Positions 47,334 to 59,760 of a stretch of DNA of 64,000 nt are shown here, one piece after another. The stretch lies in the NCBI GenBank assembly GCA_032158125.1, contig JASKOT010000001.1, forward strand, positions 744,001-808,000, in the 5' to 3' direction. This DNA is from Papiliotrema nemorosa. Its lineage: Eukaryota > Basidiomycota > Tremellomycetes > Tremellales > Rhynchogastremaceae. The notes under the pieces are model-generated. The model was given only the letters and a program-made list of their open reading frames with translations. It did no database searches and had not been told where the DNA came from. Position 1 is the stretch's first letter; each line of letters starts with the position of its first letter. The translations under genes were made by a program, and so were the position numbers.

Positions 47334-48742
47334 CTACTTGAAATACTTTGACGGGACAAACGGCATGGGCGTGACGGTTGCCGACCTCAACTTCTTCCTA
47401 ACCTCTATCATGACCTCTGTTCCCTTTTTATGATGACCCGAAGCGACGTAGCCCATGGCGATGTTCTTTCCCAAAGTAGGCGATGGGATTCCAGAAGTGA
47501 TCTTGCCGATTTCTTCTTTACCCGCACTGTCAAACACTGCACATCCCTCTCGAGCGGGTGAACCTTGGATGGTGAATCCGACTCGACGTCGAGCTGGTCC
47601 ATCTTTTAATTCTCGCAGGATCCTAGATCGACCAGGGAATCCCGGTCCATCTTCATTTCTCCTGTCCTTGCCTAACGAGTAAGCTGGAGCTAGCCGGGAT
47701 ACAGATACGGGTACAGCCAGTATGGGAAAACGGGGTGAGACTCACCGATGACCCAGCTGAGACCTGCTTCGACGGGAGAGATCGTCTCATCGAGATCATG
47801 TCCGTACAGACACATTCCAGCTTCCAGCCTCAACGAATCTCTCGCGCCGAGTCCTATGAGCATGACGTCCGAGTTGGCCACAATTTGTTCAGTCACAGAG
47901 ACTGCTTCTGCGGGCGGGATAGAGATCTGAGGATGAGAACCAACCGAGAACGAGCTGGTGAGGACAGAAACCGCTCACCTCGAAACCGTCCTCTCCGGTA
48001 TATCCGCCTCGAGCGATATGACACTTCACCTTGTCCTTGCCTACCGACCCATATGCGCTTTGTCCAAATTTGATCGTACTCAGATCCAGACCACCTCCCA
48101 CGAGCCCCTGCAGTACTTCGGCCGCTTTGGGGCCTTGGAGCGCTACCAACCCCCATCCGTCTAATGTCTCCCATTCCACTTTATCACCTTTCCACTCTCC
48201 CAGCTTCTTGGCAATCAGTGCTTTATCCTCTTGGATCCTTCCTGCATTGGTGACCACGTAAAAAGTGTCATCGTCCCCTTGTTTAGTGATGATTGTATCG
48301 TCTACTATGCCTCCTTCTTCGTTGAGTATAACACTGAGAGTGCTACTCCACGGCTTTAAAGAAGCGAGGGAGGAAGGGGTGAGAGAGAGGAGGAAATCTT
48401 GCGCGCCGGGACCTTTGAAGTGATGTTGCAACATGTGAGAGACGTCGAACAGGCCTGCGGACGTTCGGACGTGATTATGAGCGGTAGTTTGACCGATAGA
48501 GGCGTAAGACAACGGCATAGAGTACCCGGCAAAAGGGACCATTTTGGCGCCAGAGGACACGTTGTACTCGTACAAGGGAGTCTTGAGCAGCTGCATTGTC
48601 AACGGAGTTTCTGTAATCAGAGACACACCTCTTCGAGCGACCGAGGAGTCGAGCTGAAACACCGCACTGGAGTCACAAGCTGAGGAGTAATGCGGACAGC
48701 TCGAGCTTCGAGAGCGAGCAGTCTACTAGCTCTAGATAGCAT
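47334..48742 (-). CDS. GCV1: Glycine cleavage system T protein (aminomethyltransferase), mitochondrial
   Basis: Four exons. The presequence [20 protein letters not shown], rich in Arg and lacking acids except one, then [11 protein letters not shown], is spliced in phase to [20 protein letters not shown]. Family blocks: [102 protein letters not shown] (with the folate-binding region), and GYVASG, ending FVPSKYFK. T protein transfers the methylene group from the aminomethyl-lipoyl H protein to tetrahydrofolate, releasing ammonia, in the mitochondrial matrix. Motifs and length (about 410 residues) are complete. Confidence 0.96.
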
Positions 48743-49192
48743 GTTGTAGCGTTTTCACGAGGCGAGCAAGAGTAGATAATGTCTAGTGGAGGGTTGAGCG
48801 AATGATCCTCGGTTGTACGGCAGTCGCGAGAGATAACGATTGCCGCGTTTCAGATTCGACCAACAACAAACCGGACACAATCGACTATGCTCAAAGGTCA
48901 GCGGTGAGAAGAAGGGATGAGAGTCGAGAAGAAGAGTATGGACATGCAGGACAACATAAGGGAGCCTTATCTACCCCCCTTGACGAGTCCCGTCTCCGCT
49001 TGGAAAATGAGTCGAGAGATGTCCAACAATTGTAGAATGATTTCCACGAGGCAGATTGGAAAACGCACAGAGGCGTTCACGCCATGTCAAGATCCAATGC
49101 AAGGGTCACTCGGGCAGATGTACAACTACACATTTGGATGTCTTTTATCATAGCGATGCGGATCATCAGGTCATGATCATGCATGTACACGT
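48743..49192. other. Spacer between CCT6 and GCV1
   Basis: Both neighbours are on the minus strand. The 450 bases should hold the GCV1 promoter and the 3' UTR of CCT6. No gene is visible. Confidence 0.45.
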
Positions 49193-51293
49193 CTATGGTC
49201 CCGGTCCTTCTTGCTTCAACCTGCAAAAGCGTTAGCGATTCGTGTCTTCCAAAGCCGTAGTGACTCACGATGATCTACCAGCTCTCAAAATCTCGTCCGT
49301 GCTCAGCAAGTTGACAGCAATGACCGCGCTAAGCGATCAGCAGAATATCCTTGACTCGGATATATAACGTACCTGGAATGCAACATCTGCCTCTTTACCC
49401 GGTAGTTGTCCCACACTCCCTCGGTGATTGGGTTCATCGGCTCGCCCGACCTCAGATCCAGACCGACAGGGTCCTCGGTCTCCTCTGCTTCTTGTTGCAG
49501 TCCCACTATAGCATCCTGCACGTCGAAACCACCGTTCGAAGCCAGAGTCTTCGGGATGATCAACATCGCCTCGGCGAAAGCCAAGACACCAAGCTTTGTT
49601 CGTCCCTTGGCTGTCGATTTCAAGGCGGTCTGCAAGTGCGCAGAACAGGCAATCTCGAAGGCTCCAGCACCGGGAATGAGGCACTTGTCCTCGATGGCAT
49701 TCTTCACTGATCGGAAACCGTCCCGAAGAGCGTCTTGGATCTGAGTCATGGTGTGCGCGTTGGGTCCTGGGGTCAGTTGAATTATCTATCATTGATGCTC
49801 ACCCTTGACCAGCATCGTGACACTCTTCGGCTCTTTGACATCCTCGACGAAGGTGTATTTCTCCTCGCCCAGGGTGTGCTCGTAGACCAAACCAGCGTAA
49901 CCCAAAACATCCGGTGTCAGGTCGTCGACCGAGTTTTGCGAGATACCACCACAGGCCAATTGCAATCTGAGCATCAGCACGGCTCACAAATAGAGTCACT
50001 CCACTCACCGCTCCATATTCCTTCGCTTGGCTCGTCGAAGAGCAAAGATACCGTTCTTGACCAAGACATCCAGACTCATAGGGTCGATACCCTTTTGGTT
50101 GATCACGACGAAACCCTTTGGCTTTTCTCCTGATCCGACTGCCTGGTCACAGACCGCATTCTTCAACTCGACAATCTTCTTCAATTTGGCATCGACGAAT
50201 CGTCGCTCCGACTCGACAAGTTTCTCCCTCTGTTCTGCCGAAGAGTAGAAAAATCCAGAGTTGACCTCACTACGATGTCAGCAAGATGCCTTCGCCAGGG
50301 CGACTCACGTCTTTTCGTATTCGAGTGAGACGTTCAAAGTCAGAATGTACGCATTTTCCACTCGCTTTGGCATATCCGGGTGCCTTGCTCCGTGGTCCAT
50401 CACCAATCCTCGTACCAATTGAGTATCTGTGTCCGACTTGTGCTGCATCTTCATAATCTCGATCATGTGCAAATCGATCGGGTCGACCCATCCGTCTGCT
50501 CCTTCAGCTTTGGGTTGGATGGCAAGAACAGCATCGACGACGTCGGCCGAGAGCTTCTGAGCGAGAGCAGCGTGGAGTTTAGTGGATAGAGAAGTGTGAG
50601 CAACGGAAATGAGGTTGGATCGGTCGAGGTTGGGGAATTGCTTGTAAGAGTCGAGGAACTGCTCGTCAGGCTTGGACGTGGTGTACCATGTCTGACTCAC
50701 CGAGAGAGCCTCCTTCTTGGCCAGGTCGAATCCTTCACCGATGACACGAGGGTGGACACCTTCCTGGATATACCTGTCCGCCTGTTTCAACAATTCTCCA
50801 ACGAGCAAGACCACCGAGGTCGTTCCATCTCCTACTTGCTCATCCTGAGCAACGGCCGTTCGAGCAATCATAGCTGCTGTCGGGTTCTGGACGTCAGTGA
50901 AGTTATATACACTTGTATCCGCAGGTCGAGTCATACTTGGATCTGCATTTCCGACAAGAGAACCTTTCCGTCCTGAATCATTCAGCATGGACCTTCTATG
51001 AGTCTGGGTCAATTAGCTCACCTTGGTCATTTTGATCTGCCCAGATCCGTCTACCAGCATTTTAATTGTTCCTCGAGGACCTTCCCGTCAGCAAGAGTGT
51101 CACTCGCGGTGTGCTCATGTTCGACTGACCGAGGTTGCTTTTGACTACATTGGCAAGACCCACTGCTCCGGCCTGATGGTCAGCTCTCCGCCTGTCGTCT
51201 GGAGGCAGTTTCGCGCACCGTGTTGACCTGGAGGGCTTGTGTCCTCCTGACGCTCTCTGCGCGAGGGTTGATGAGTTCTATACTGCTGGACAT
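49193..51293 (-). CDS. CCT6: Cytosolic chaperonin TRiC/CCT subunit zeta
   Basis: Multi-exon gene of about 550 residues. It starts [20 protein letters not shown]; small exons then carry [35 protein letters not shown] and [10 protein letters not shown]. The ATPase site block is [20 protein letters not shown] (Asp for nucleotide hydrolysis). The apical and equatorial return has [25 protein letters not shown] and [20 protein letters not shown]. The C-terminal segment [10 protein letters not shown] is diagnostic for CCT zeta. CCT6 is one of eight subunits of the double-ring chaperonin that folds actin, tubulin and WD40 proteins. It shares a 222-base divergent promoter with the mL43 gene. All nucleotide-binding motifs are intact. 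Confidence 0.96.
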
Positions 51294-51515
51294 GATTGGG
51301 GTAGATTGGTATAGATGACTCTGGAGAGAAATATCCAGACAACCTTCTACGCGTTTCAACCTCCACCCCCTCTGCTGGGCGTGTTTCCATGGGCAATTTG
51401 ATTATTTTCTCGGCCATTTAATGTCCCATATTTAATCCAAAGATATCGAGATTACCCCCGTTCACTGTCCATACTTCGCTGCACATTGACAGTGTAGCAT
51501 CCTATCACAACCATC

Positions 51516-52170
51516 ATGGTCAAACGATTCTGGGCTGCAAAGCAGATTATACCGAGGACAACATCTCAACAGGGATATCAGCACTTTCTCACGCCTCTGC
51601 GGAAAGTCATCATCGACTATGACCCTCATGCACCTCACCAAGAGGGAATACGGTAGGTCGCGATTCTTGTACGACACCCAGCATCATCTATACGCAAGGA
51701 GGAGAATCGGGGCGCTCCTATCGCATGAACTGATGCTTACTTTCAGGACATGGCTTAAACAACCATTCTTAGATTTAGCAAAGGAGAATCCGGATGTCGA
51801 ATTCCTCGTCAGGCCATTACAAAAGGGCAAAGCAGCAGTTCTAAGGGGTCATTATGGTGCGTTGACACTTTCTCGACGTCTCCTACGATGAGTTAACAAG
51901 CTAATCACCAGTCAATGGCCGAGATAAAGTCATCTGCGTGAACAAGCTAGAACCCCCCCAAGTCCGAGAAAAGGTCAGCCCACACCTCCCGCCAGACATA
52001 CATGGGCAAATGCTGATCGACAGATGAACATATTATTAAACAGTTCAGGAGCAAAGCTGAAGCATTTGAAGAATAATCAACTGGAGGCGCCGGAAGGAGC
52101 AGAATCTGCGAGAGGGATATGGAGTATATTACACGAGCACGGCAAGCCGCACGGAGGGTATATCATTTAG
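51516..52170 (+). CDS. MRPL51: Mitochondrial large ribosomal subunit protein mL43
   Basis: Four exons give about 140 residues. The opening is MVKRFWAAKQIIPRTTSQQG; the core reads LRKVIIDYDPH, GIRTWLKQPFLDLAKENPDV, FLVRPLQKGKAAVLRGHYVN, GRDKVICVNKLEPPQVREKM, NILLNSSGAKLKHLK, and the end is HGKPHGGYII. This is the L51/S25/CI-B8 thioredoxin-like domain found in mL43 (yeast Mrpl51) and in complex I subunit B8. Its length, basic charge and the R-x-W/F-L element after the EGIR turn favour mL43. It is a structural protein of the mitochondrial large ribosomal subunit. Confidence 0.85.
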
Positions 52171-52559
52171 GACCGAATGCGGGGAACACACACACTCTTA
52201 CGATGATTACATGTATGATATTACGACCAACGTGAACCAGAGCGAGGTCTCTTCTCTGCAGGATATGGTCATCCATCTGGATGAGCAATACTTGTTCGAG
52301 GCCATTGAAGCGAGATTACCTTGGAAAGCCGGCACCATCGAGGCGCAGTGAATCCACCTGTGAATTCCCAGTCTCTGCGAAGGATGCCACTTGGTCCTCC
52401 TGAGCCCGGTCGTTGCCTTGATGACCTGATGCTCGGCGTCTTGTTCCCGTCCAGCTGTGTGATGAGTCGAAACTCAAAAGTGTTTCGGAAATTTCGCGTG
52501 CCCATCTTATCTATATACATTTCTCATTTCCCTGTTGTGCATATCAACCTCTCGGCAGC
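52171..52559. other. Spacer upstream of the phosphatase gene
   Basis: The 389 bases between mL43 and the phosphatase gene on the same strand contain a likely 3' UTR and promoter; no other feature is visible. Confidence 0.45.
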
Positions 52560-53627
52560 ATGGGCAAAACACTGGTAGTCTTCGACTTTGACTGGTCCTT
52601 CGTCGACCAAGATACCGACCGATGGGTCTTCGAGGTTCTTTCTACACCGCTTCGACGATTGCTACAGACGAGGAAATCGGGCGGTTCCCAATGTACCCCT
52701 GACGTCGTGTATGTGTCTCCCCTACTACCTCTACTTCTGCACCTCGTGACATGCCAAGCATGTGTTCCTTGCTGCACTGTATCGACAAGGCTATTGCTGA
52801 TGTGCAGCCACGAGACCATGGGCGATTTGGCCGAGCAGGGTTTTACTAGGGACCAAATACTAGATGCCTTGCGCATCCTCCCCTTCGTACGTGGAAACAA
52901 TACACCGCTGCTCCACCTCAAAGGACGTCCACCGGCCTAACAATCCAGCGAAATCCTCAGCGTTACACATGTGCTGACGCCCTTAGCACCCAGCTATGAA
53001 ACGAGCTGTTCTCGGGCTCAAGGAGCGTAAAGAACAAGATGTCGAGTTTCTGTGTCTTTCCAACTCGAACGAGGTGTATATTGGTACCATCCTTGAGGTA
53101 AGTTCATCTTGCTCGCTTACAAGTGATCTTACCTCTGAAGGGCGGTCATAATCCGTGCTAGTCGCTCATTCGCAGAAACACGGCCTGACCGACCTCTTTT
53201 CTGAAATCATCACCAACCCCGCTCACTGGTCGTCTCCCACTTCAAACAGACTCAACATCGGTCGACGTCTGCCCGCCACTGAGCCCCCGCACGGATGCAC
53301 GATAGGCTGTCTCGCAAACATGTGTAAAGGTGACGAGTTGGATGCTTGGTTGAAAGCCCACGGAGGTAAAGAAAGCTGGGAGAGGATTGTATATGTTGGA
53401 GATGGAGGAAACGATTTCTGTCCTTTGGTCAGGATGAGAAAGGGTGATTGGGGTCTGGTCAGGAGGGGTATGGAGTTGGATGAGCGGGTCAGGGAGGAGG
53501 GGCAGAAGGTCGGGCTGGAGATTGAGGTGAAGAAGTGGGATCAGGCTTGGCAGATTGAAGAGTGAGTCAAGGAGGGTTCATGTGTTCAGCGCAAAGCTAA
53601 ACTACCAGATACTTCCAAGAGCTATAA
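52560..53627 (+). CDS. HAD-superfamily phosphatase, PHOSPHO1/2-like
   Basis: Five exons. The N-terminal HAD motif is LVVFDFDWSFVDQDTDRWVF (nucleophile DxD). The second motif is at FLCLSNSNEVYIGTIL (Ser/Thr motif II), and the last is VYVGDGGNDFCPLVRM (GDGxND, motif IV). Between them are TIGCLANMCKGDELDAWL (Lys motif III) and KHGLTDLFSEIITNP. The layout is that of PHOSPHO1/PHOSPHO2 phosphatases, which act on phosphocholine/phosphoethanolamine or pyridoxal phosphate; the fungal substrate is not established. The final six codons (EYFQEL) are carried by a very small last exon. The protein is probably cytosolic, as no leader is seen. It converges with the UPF0658 gene. Confidence 0.88.
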
Positions 53628-53903
53628 AAACGGGCCACCAACAGTGATCACTTATGCTCGCACACGCCAATAGTTCAGTTAAATGCAAGTAATTCACGGC
53701 AGCTCAATTTCCCATCCTCACTCACATACTCATCCGAACTCGCTCAAGAGTGAAATTTGCGTTGCGCCATGGGTGCCTCGCGAGCCGGCCCTTGGTAGCT
53801 GGGCCTGTTGACATCGGCATGCGTGATATGGACACTATCTAATGCTACATACTGTACGGTCACAGCGGGGGCTCGCAAACTCAGATCGGTCACTAGCACT
53901 AGC

Positions 53904-55755
53904 TTACTCGATGACCAGACGATCATCTGGTCGCGGTTGGTCCGCCTCGATGTCGGCGCGAACTTTCTCCTGATATCTCGTGTTAGAGCTCAAAGCCCAC
54001 AGGCTCGATCGGTTCTCGGGGTTTTCTGTCGGGTCAGAGATGCCTCTCCCCGTTAAATCAAAACTCACGATGCACCTGGACCAATCCTTTTCCAAAGTTT
54101 GAAAAGCACAGGCATCCATATATAAAAGTCGCCATCTAGATAGCTCAGTCATTTTCTGACGAACTCATCATCCATGATGATCTGGTACTCACAAGAGAAA
54201 TGATTGCAAAAATCGAAAAGATCGCCATGGTGATCTTGGTATTGATGTAGATCTCTGCCGTGCTGGGTAACCAGAGAGAAGCGAGTTTGTAACTGCCGGA
54301 TGAGTGATCGACACACCCGAAGCCGATGGTAAATGCAGCCTACATGAAATATACGAGGCCTGCGACCATGAGGGTGATACAAATTGCCATCAGCCTGGAT
54401 CTCAGCTCTCACGTGTGGTTACAAGCGGGAGTCTGGCGGGCTCGCTCACCACTTGACTTCTTTCCTTACTGCCCAACCGGTTGCTAAAATAGTGATCGGG
54501 GTCAGGGCTAAAGCCACTATCGCCAAGACACTGCTTATCAGCCATACGACTCCCCATGACGCCGACGACTGACAAATCTGCGGTATGCGCAGCGGGATTA
54601 GTGGCGAGGATCAGGTACTACCTGAATCAGTTGAAATTTCTTTAGTCCTTTGGAGCGACTTACAGCGATACAGAACGCGGTAGCAAGAAGAAGATCATCT
54701 TGAGCAGAGACAACAAGGTCTGATACTCCTTATGCATTCCTAAAATTCGGCTTGGTACCAAACAACAGTGGCGGGAACTCACGCTTCATCTCTGGTGACG
54801 CACCCACAAGGTGGAACACTGACCATCCAAACTCGACGTATAGCTTTCTGATGAGGTAAACGAACGCAAAAGTGGCCAGGCCGACGAAGATTGGATTGAC
54901 AATGTACAGCTTTTGCAGCTGGCCATACAGTCCGCCTGGTCCGACACAGCTCTGGTACGTTAGGTGTACCACGATAAGCAAGCCGCCTGTAGGTCGTACG
55001 CACTGGATATGATCCACAGCCTGTGGCTGGTGCTTTTGACAGGGCATTCATAGTCTGAGGGATCTGCAGAATGGAGTAAACGAGAATGCAAAGGTTGAAA
55101 AAGAGGTGAAGGACAAGTTGGATGATGTTTCTCGCTCGTAGCGCGTCAAAAACGTATAAGAGGGAGAAGATCCTGTCGTCAGTGTCAAGGCTCATACATG
55201 CCTGGAGGCTCGAGTCTCACTGGGCAAAGATGAAGTTTGCGAGGTAGACAGGTACCTGGGATGAGCTTCTCCCACCGATGTCCGTCCGTTGCGACGTACC
55301 GTCCTCGTTGTCGTGTTCTGGTTCGCTATGTTGGCCTGGCTTGGTCAGACGGTAAGCCAATGCGTGGGGAATGATCCAAAGAAGTCCACACGTCCACACA
55401 CTGGGAGACTCACTTGTACCAGGCCAAAGCCCGTGAACACCACAGCCACAACTACCAGCGCTTCGACGGCAGCTAATCATAAGCCTCATCATCTCACTTC
55501 CCGACCATCTCCGAGTATCGACAGGAACGGCAGGGATGTTTGCTCACCTATCGCCATGTAAGCCTTCTCCGCACCCGTCGCCAGGGTACGATAAGACCTT
55601 TTCACTTTGTGCTGCTCGGTATCCATGGTGTGTTCTGATGAATGGCCAAGTTGCAGCGGGGCGTATGCGTATCCGAGAGATGGATCAGCAGGATGAGGGA
55701 CTGGGAATGTGAATGAATAGGGGGAAGGATAGAGTGTGTCTGAATGAGAAGACAT
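53904..55755 (-). CDS. Golgi multi-span membrane protein, UPF0658 family
   Basis: Many exons; boundaries in the first third are uncertain. A cytosolic N-terminus rich in Pro, Tyr and Ser (MSSHSDTLYPSPYSFTFPVP) precedes helix 1 (AAVEALVVVAVVFTGFGLVQ). The family core is VYLANFIFAQIFSLLYVFDA followed by LRARNIIQLVLHLFFNLCIL and VYSILQIPQT. Later parts are NPIFVGLATFAFVYLIRKLY with FGWSVFHLVGASPEMKR, and helices around LISSVLAIVALALTPITILA, GWAVRKEVKW and MAICITLMVAGLVYFM. An acidic tail ends RPDDRLVIE. These blocks (DALxxRNxIQ, W-x-VxxxxGAxPxMKR, VRxEVKW) resemble S. pombe C1952.10c-type Golgi proteins of unknown function. Eight or so membrane segments are likely. Confidence 0.78.
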
Positions 55756-56393
55756 ATGTGCAGAGTGGTCCTTTGATGGGAAGAGTCGGGCAGTCGGCGA
55801 TGCAGATCAGGACGACTATGTGCGTGTTTCAAGTCGAGATTGCGATTCAGAGTCAACTGTCAGGGATCAATCAGTCCTTTTTCACAACAGGAGGATACTG
55901 GTGCTATACAATGGGCGCATCTGCATGATCAGTGGTTCTCTCGTGGCTCTCCCAGTAGATCCGACAGCGGAAAGGTCGTACGCACAATTCAACCGATCCG
56001 TACTTGCTCTGCCACGAGAGTGCCCATGTTTCCCACGCGCGCCTATCCTCCCCCCCCCCCCCACACCTCGGCCCATTTGCTCCGTATCGCCTCCCCGTCT
56101 CTCGTCTCATTCGTCACCGTCTTCAGCTGTCAACATCCAACGTCGACAGCGACATCGCGAGAAAGACGGGCCCAGAGCGATCTTGCTGAGTAAGGCGGTC
56201 TGCTAGTCCGAGATTCCAGTCGATCTTCATAGTGGACACCAACTTGTCCCCTTTGTCCTACCCGAACCGAACCGAGACCTCGCCAAGATCCCCTTTCATC
56301 TTTGACGCGTCGTCGCAGTCACATCTCATATAGGGGCCGACTCACTCGACATCGCTTCACCTCGTCTTCTTCCCATCATACCAGTTTATCAGA
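55756..56393. promoter_or_regulatory. Divergent promoter region with a 13-C run
   Basis: The 638 bases between the divergent UPF0658 and PMP3-family genes contain both promoters. A run of 13 consecutive C lies at 56050-56062. The PMP3 side is rich in TC and CG steps. No known operator is recognised. Confidence 0.45.
56050..56062. repeat. Poly-C homopolymer, 13 nt
   Basis: Thirteen consecutive C in the divergent promoter between the UPF0658 and PMP3-family genes. Nine and eight C occur at 57855-57863 and 25723-25730. Homopolymer lengths are prone to sequencing error. Confidence 0.8.
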
Positions 56394-57576
56394 ATGGCGC
56401 ATAGGTTACCGAAAAAGATCGATCTCAAGCCCAAGAAGCATCATGGTTTCCAAGTCGTCTTGTGGCTCTTGGGTATGCTATTGCCGCCTTTTGGTGAGTG
56501 AGACAGTCAATCCACGCACACAGTCGACTATCTGGCGCTCGATGCTGATCTGCCTAGCTATCCTTGCACGATTCGGAGTCGGGGTGGATCTGTTCGTCAA
56601 CATTATCCTGACAATCGCCGGATGTGAGTCGCATCGTTATTCGCTGCAGAACCCCGCTGATCAAGATAGACTTCCCTGGACATTTCCACAAGTAAGAATA
56701 CATGACCTGTTGCACACGAGGTACTCATGCTTACCCTACAGTTTCTATTGCCAGAACATCCGAAACAAGTAAGTTGTTCGCGTGTAGGTGTAGGCTATGT
56801 TGCTGAGACCTCAGCACCAACCGTGGTCGAACGCCCAAGTGGGCTATCAAAGCTGGTCTGATCAACACCGATGATGCAGAACGACGAAAGAGGAAGAATC
56901 AATGGTCCAAGCGATTCGATGAGCGAAACAACCAATCGGCTCATATCGGTCAAGCGTTGGAAGAAGGAGAAGAAGGGGAGAACTACGCTCCTATCTCCGA
57001 GGAGGAGCAGGAACGAGAGAGGAGGAGAGCCAGAGAAGGACTCTGGAATGATGCTGAAGACACTGAATACTACAATGAAGGTGAGGCGATCATCGCCCTG
57101 CCCTAGAGGACCGCACTGACGCCACGCAGATCAGGCGGCGAACCAACGACATTGGCACTACCCCGCCAACTTTGAGGGTGCTGCTACAGGTACAGGCAGG
57201 AATCGTCTGACCAAGCCCTCCAAAGAAGACCGATGGGAACGAAGCGTGAGTGACATTTGCGTCACATTTAATATACACTGACGCCATGTAGCGAGCATCT
57301 CGATCGAACTCTGCGTCGTCCGGCTCCACTTACCCCCCAGCTGCTTCGGCCGACGACGATGTGCCCGAGTGGGGTCGCGATTACGGATCAAAACGACGAA
57401 GCTCAAAGAAGAAGGGAGCAAAGAATGGTGATGCCAATGTTGGCCGAGGTGGCTGGTCGAATGGTTATGTGGATGATGTGGCGAGGAACGACGGATGGGG
57501 CGCGGATCGTCAGACTCCCCAACCGCAGAAAAAAGCCACTGGAAGGAGTGACGATGTGTTTGACCACGAGTTCTAG
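56394..57576 (+). CDS. PMP3/UPF0057 family membrane protein with a long C-terminal extension
   Basis: Seven exons and about 290 residues. The N-terminal 70 residues contain the PMP3 core: VVLWLLGMLLPPFAILARFG, VGVDLFVNIILTIAGYFPGH and FHNFYCQNI, two hydrophobic helices with the usual PP turn. The rest is highly polar: RRKRKNQWSKRFDERN, EEGEEGENYAPISEEEQERE, then Ser/Lys/Gly/Asp-rich sequence ending DDVFDHEF. Typical PMP3 proteins are only about 55 residues and affect membrane potential and salt tolerance. Fungal members with cytosolic tails exist, but the tail here is about four times the core. It is on the plus strand between two plus-strand intergenic regions. Confidence 0.88.
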
Positions 57577-58211
57577 GTGGAAGTAGTCCTGGCAGCGGTG
57601 GGTGATGAAAGGGGGGCAGGGGGGATTGCGGGGCAAGCGGGAGGCGAACTCGCAAGAAGACGTGCAAGCAAAATCTAGTGATCCTATATTCTCGTTTCTG
57701 ATCTGTCTATGGGATACATCCCTTGTAACTGTACGACATATACCCGTAGGTAGTACAATGGTGGTAAGAATGCATCATGAAAGCCATGCATCAGGATCGT
57801 GGTCGGTCGATCCCCCCACGAAGAAGTGTGGATTCCAGCCGCGTCGTTGTTTTGCCCCCCCCCGTCTCCCCTGAAAAGGCGATGCCACTCTTTGCATCCC
57901 GGTCCTATTTTCGACCTTGTGTATTCCTCTAGACCTCGTTCATCCTTGTATCACATATCTCCCCGTCGCAAGGTGGCAGCACAGGCATTTTCATCGGCGG
58001 ACTGTTTATCTGGTGTACCTCGACAGCACACTTGCAGCGGCGTCGTCGTATAGGGTAACGCGACGAAAGAACCTCGATCCTCTGCGCATCGAGACCTCGA
58101 TACTACCCATACCTTCGCCCACCACACCCCTTCTTATCAATTTTTTCGGCTTCACCTCACCTTAGACTTATCACGGGCACCGGATTTGCCCAGTGACGAC
58201 CTTAGTGCAAG
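57577..58211. other. Intergenic region upstream of the glycosyltransferase gene
   Basis: This 635-base region holds the PMP3-family 3' end and the promoter/leader of the Cps1-like gene. A run of nine C lies at 57855-57863. No gene or RNA is recognised. Confidence 0.45.
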
Positions 58212-59760
58212 ATGTTGTACCTGACAGCGGACAAGTTTCCCATTTTCGTACCATTCGGTATCATTGGTTTCTACCGATACTTGTGGTTCATCATCCGTAT
58301 TCTCGCTAGATTGGCGTACAAACCTATCCCACTTCCTCTCAATCCGACGTATAAGGCCAGTGAGGATGTGACGATCATCGTACCTACCATTGATGCCGGT
58401 GAAGAGTTTCGTGGTGAGTCACTGAAGCCACAAACAACCCACATGCCATAAAACCTGATTGCTCATGACCTAGAGGCGGCATTCTCATGGCTGGAAGGGT
58501 CACCCAAGGAGATCATCATCGTCACTGAAGAGCGGATGCAGGGACCTCTTCAAGAACTAGCCGATTCTGTCGATCCTACCCGGATACGAGTGTTGACCGT
58601 TCCATTCGCCAATAAACGACTTCAAATGTCACACGGTATCAGGAACACCACCACGGATATCATTGTGTTTGCCGACGACGACGCTATTTGGCCTCCTACA
58701 CTTCTGCCCTACGTCCTCGCATGTTTTGAAGATCAACAAGTGGGAGGAGTTGGAACGTCTCAACGGGTCAAACCGTGTGGTGACAAGATGACCATATGGG
58801 AAGTCCTCGCTGCGTTCCGGTTGACTATTCGAAATATCGAAATCGCCTCTTCGACACATATCGATGGGGGTATCCCATGTCTTTCAGGTCGAACAGCCGC
58901 TTACCGAACGGTCATTCTCAAAGATCCGGATTTCTTACACGGTTTCACAAACGATCTGTGGTTGGGCAAATATCACCTCAACTCGGGAGACGACAAGTTT
59001 TTGACGAGATGGATGGTCTCACACGGCTGGAACACTTATGTTCAAGTATGCAAAGAGGCGGAATTGTTATCCACCATGAAACCCAATTGGAGGTTCTTGA
59101 AACAGGTTCTGAGGTGGACGAGGAATACTTGGAGATCCGATTTCAGGTCAATCTTCACCGAACGTTATGTGTGGACGAAACATCCCTATGTGGCTTATAC
59201 CATGCTGGACAAGTTTATCAACCCGTTGACGCTGTTGGTCGGGCCTGCGCTGGTGGCTATTCTGATTGCAAAGAGTACGAAGAATGTGGAGGATGGAGGG
59301 TACCATTTGCCCGCTTGGAATATCGTCGTCTCGGTGAGTCTGGCGGACTCATTTCAGGAGGAAAGCATCATTGACGAGTAGTGGCTTGTATGGTTGATGT
59401 GCACGAGGACATTCAAGCTGTTGCCCCATCTATGGTTCCACCCGGCACACATCATCTATGTCCCTGCTTGGATCATCTTTGGTTATTACTTGTGAGCCAC
59501 CCTCCAAGATTCAGGCATTTCGCTGACGCCTAGTGCCATTATGAAGCTGTATGCTCTATTCACCCTTCATGAGACTGGATGGGGTACTCGAGCTGGTATT
59601 GCCGATCGTGAGTTACGCCCTCCCCTCTACCGAGACCACCTGCTGATTGTCAGCCGCAACGGCAACCGCTGCTCTGGAAAAGCAAGAAAACCAACCTGGA
59701 CAGCAACCCATCCGTGGGACATATGATGTCGAGCTGAACGGCCCCCCTCGGAAGGCTTGA
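58212..59760 (+). CDS. Cps1-like GT2 polysaccharide synthase (hyaluronan-synthase-like)
   Basis: Five exons (58212-58413, 58474-59333, 59382-59491, 59534-59607, 59654-59760) give 450 residues. An N-terminal membrane anchor (GIIGFYRYLWFIIRILARLA) precedes the GT2 domain: DVTIIVPTIDAG, IIVFADDDAIWP (the DxD-type metal/nucleotide site), HIDGGIPCLSGRTAAYRTVI, NSGDDKFLTRW (second acidic motif) and QVLRWTRNTWRSDF (the QxxRW motif of processive synthases). Membrane helices follow (INPLTLLVGPALVAILIA, FHPAHIIYVPAWIIFGYYF). Such enzymes use UDP-sugars at the plasma membrane to build long beta-linked chains; the Cryptococcus homologue CPS1 is linked to hyaluronan. The last exon was joined in the phase giving ATATAALEKQENQ. 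The other phase also reads but is less conserved-looking. Confidence 0.9.
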
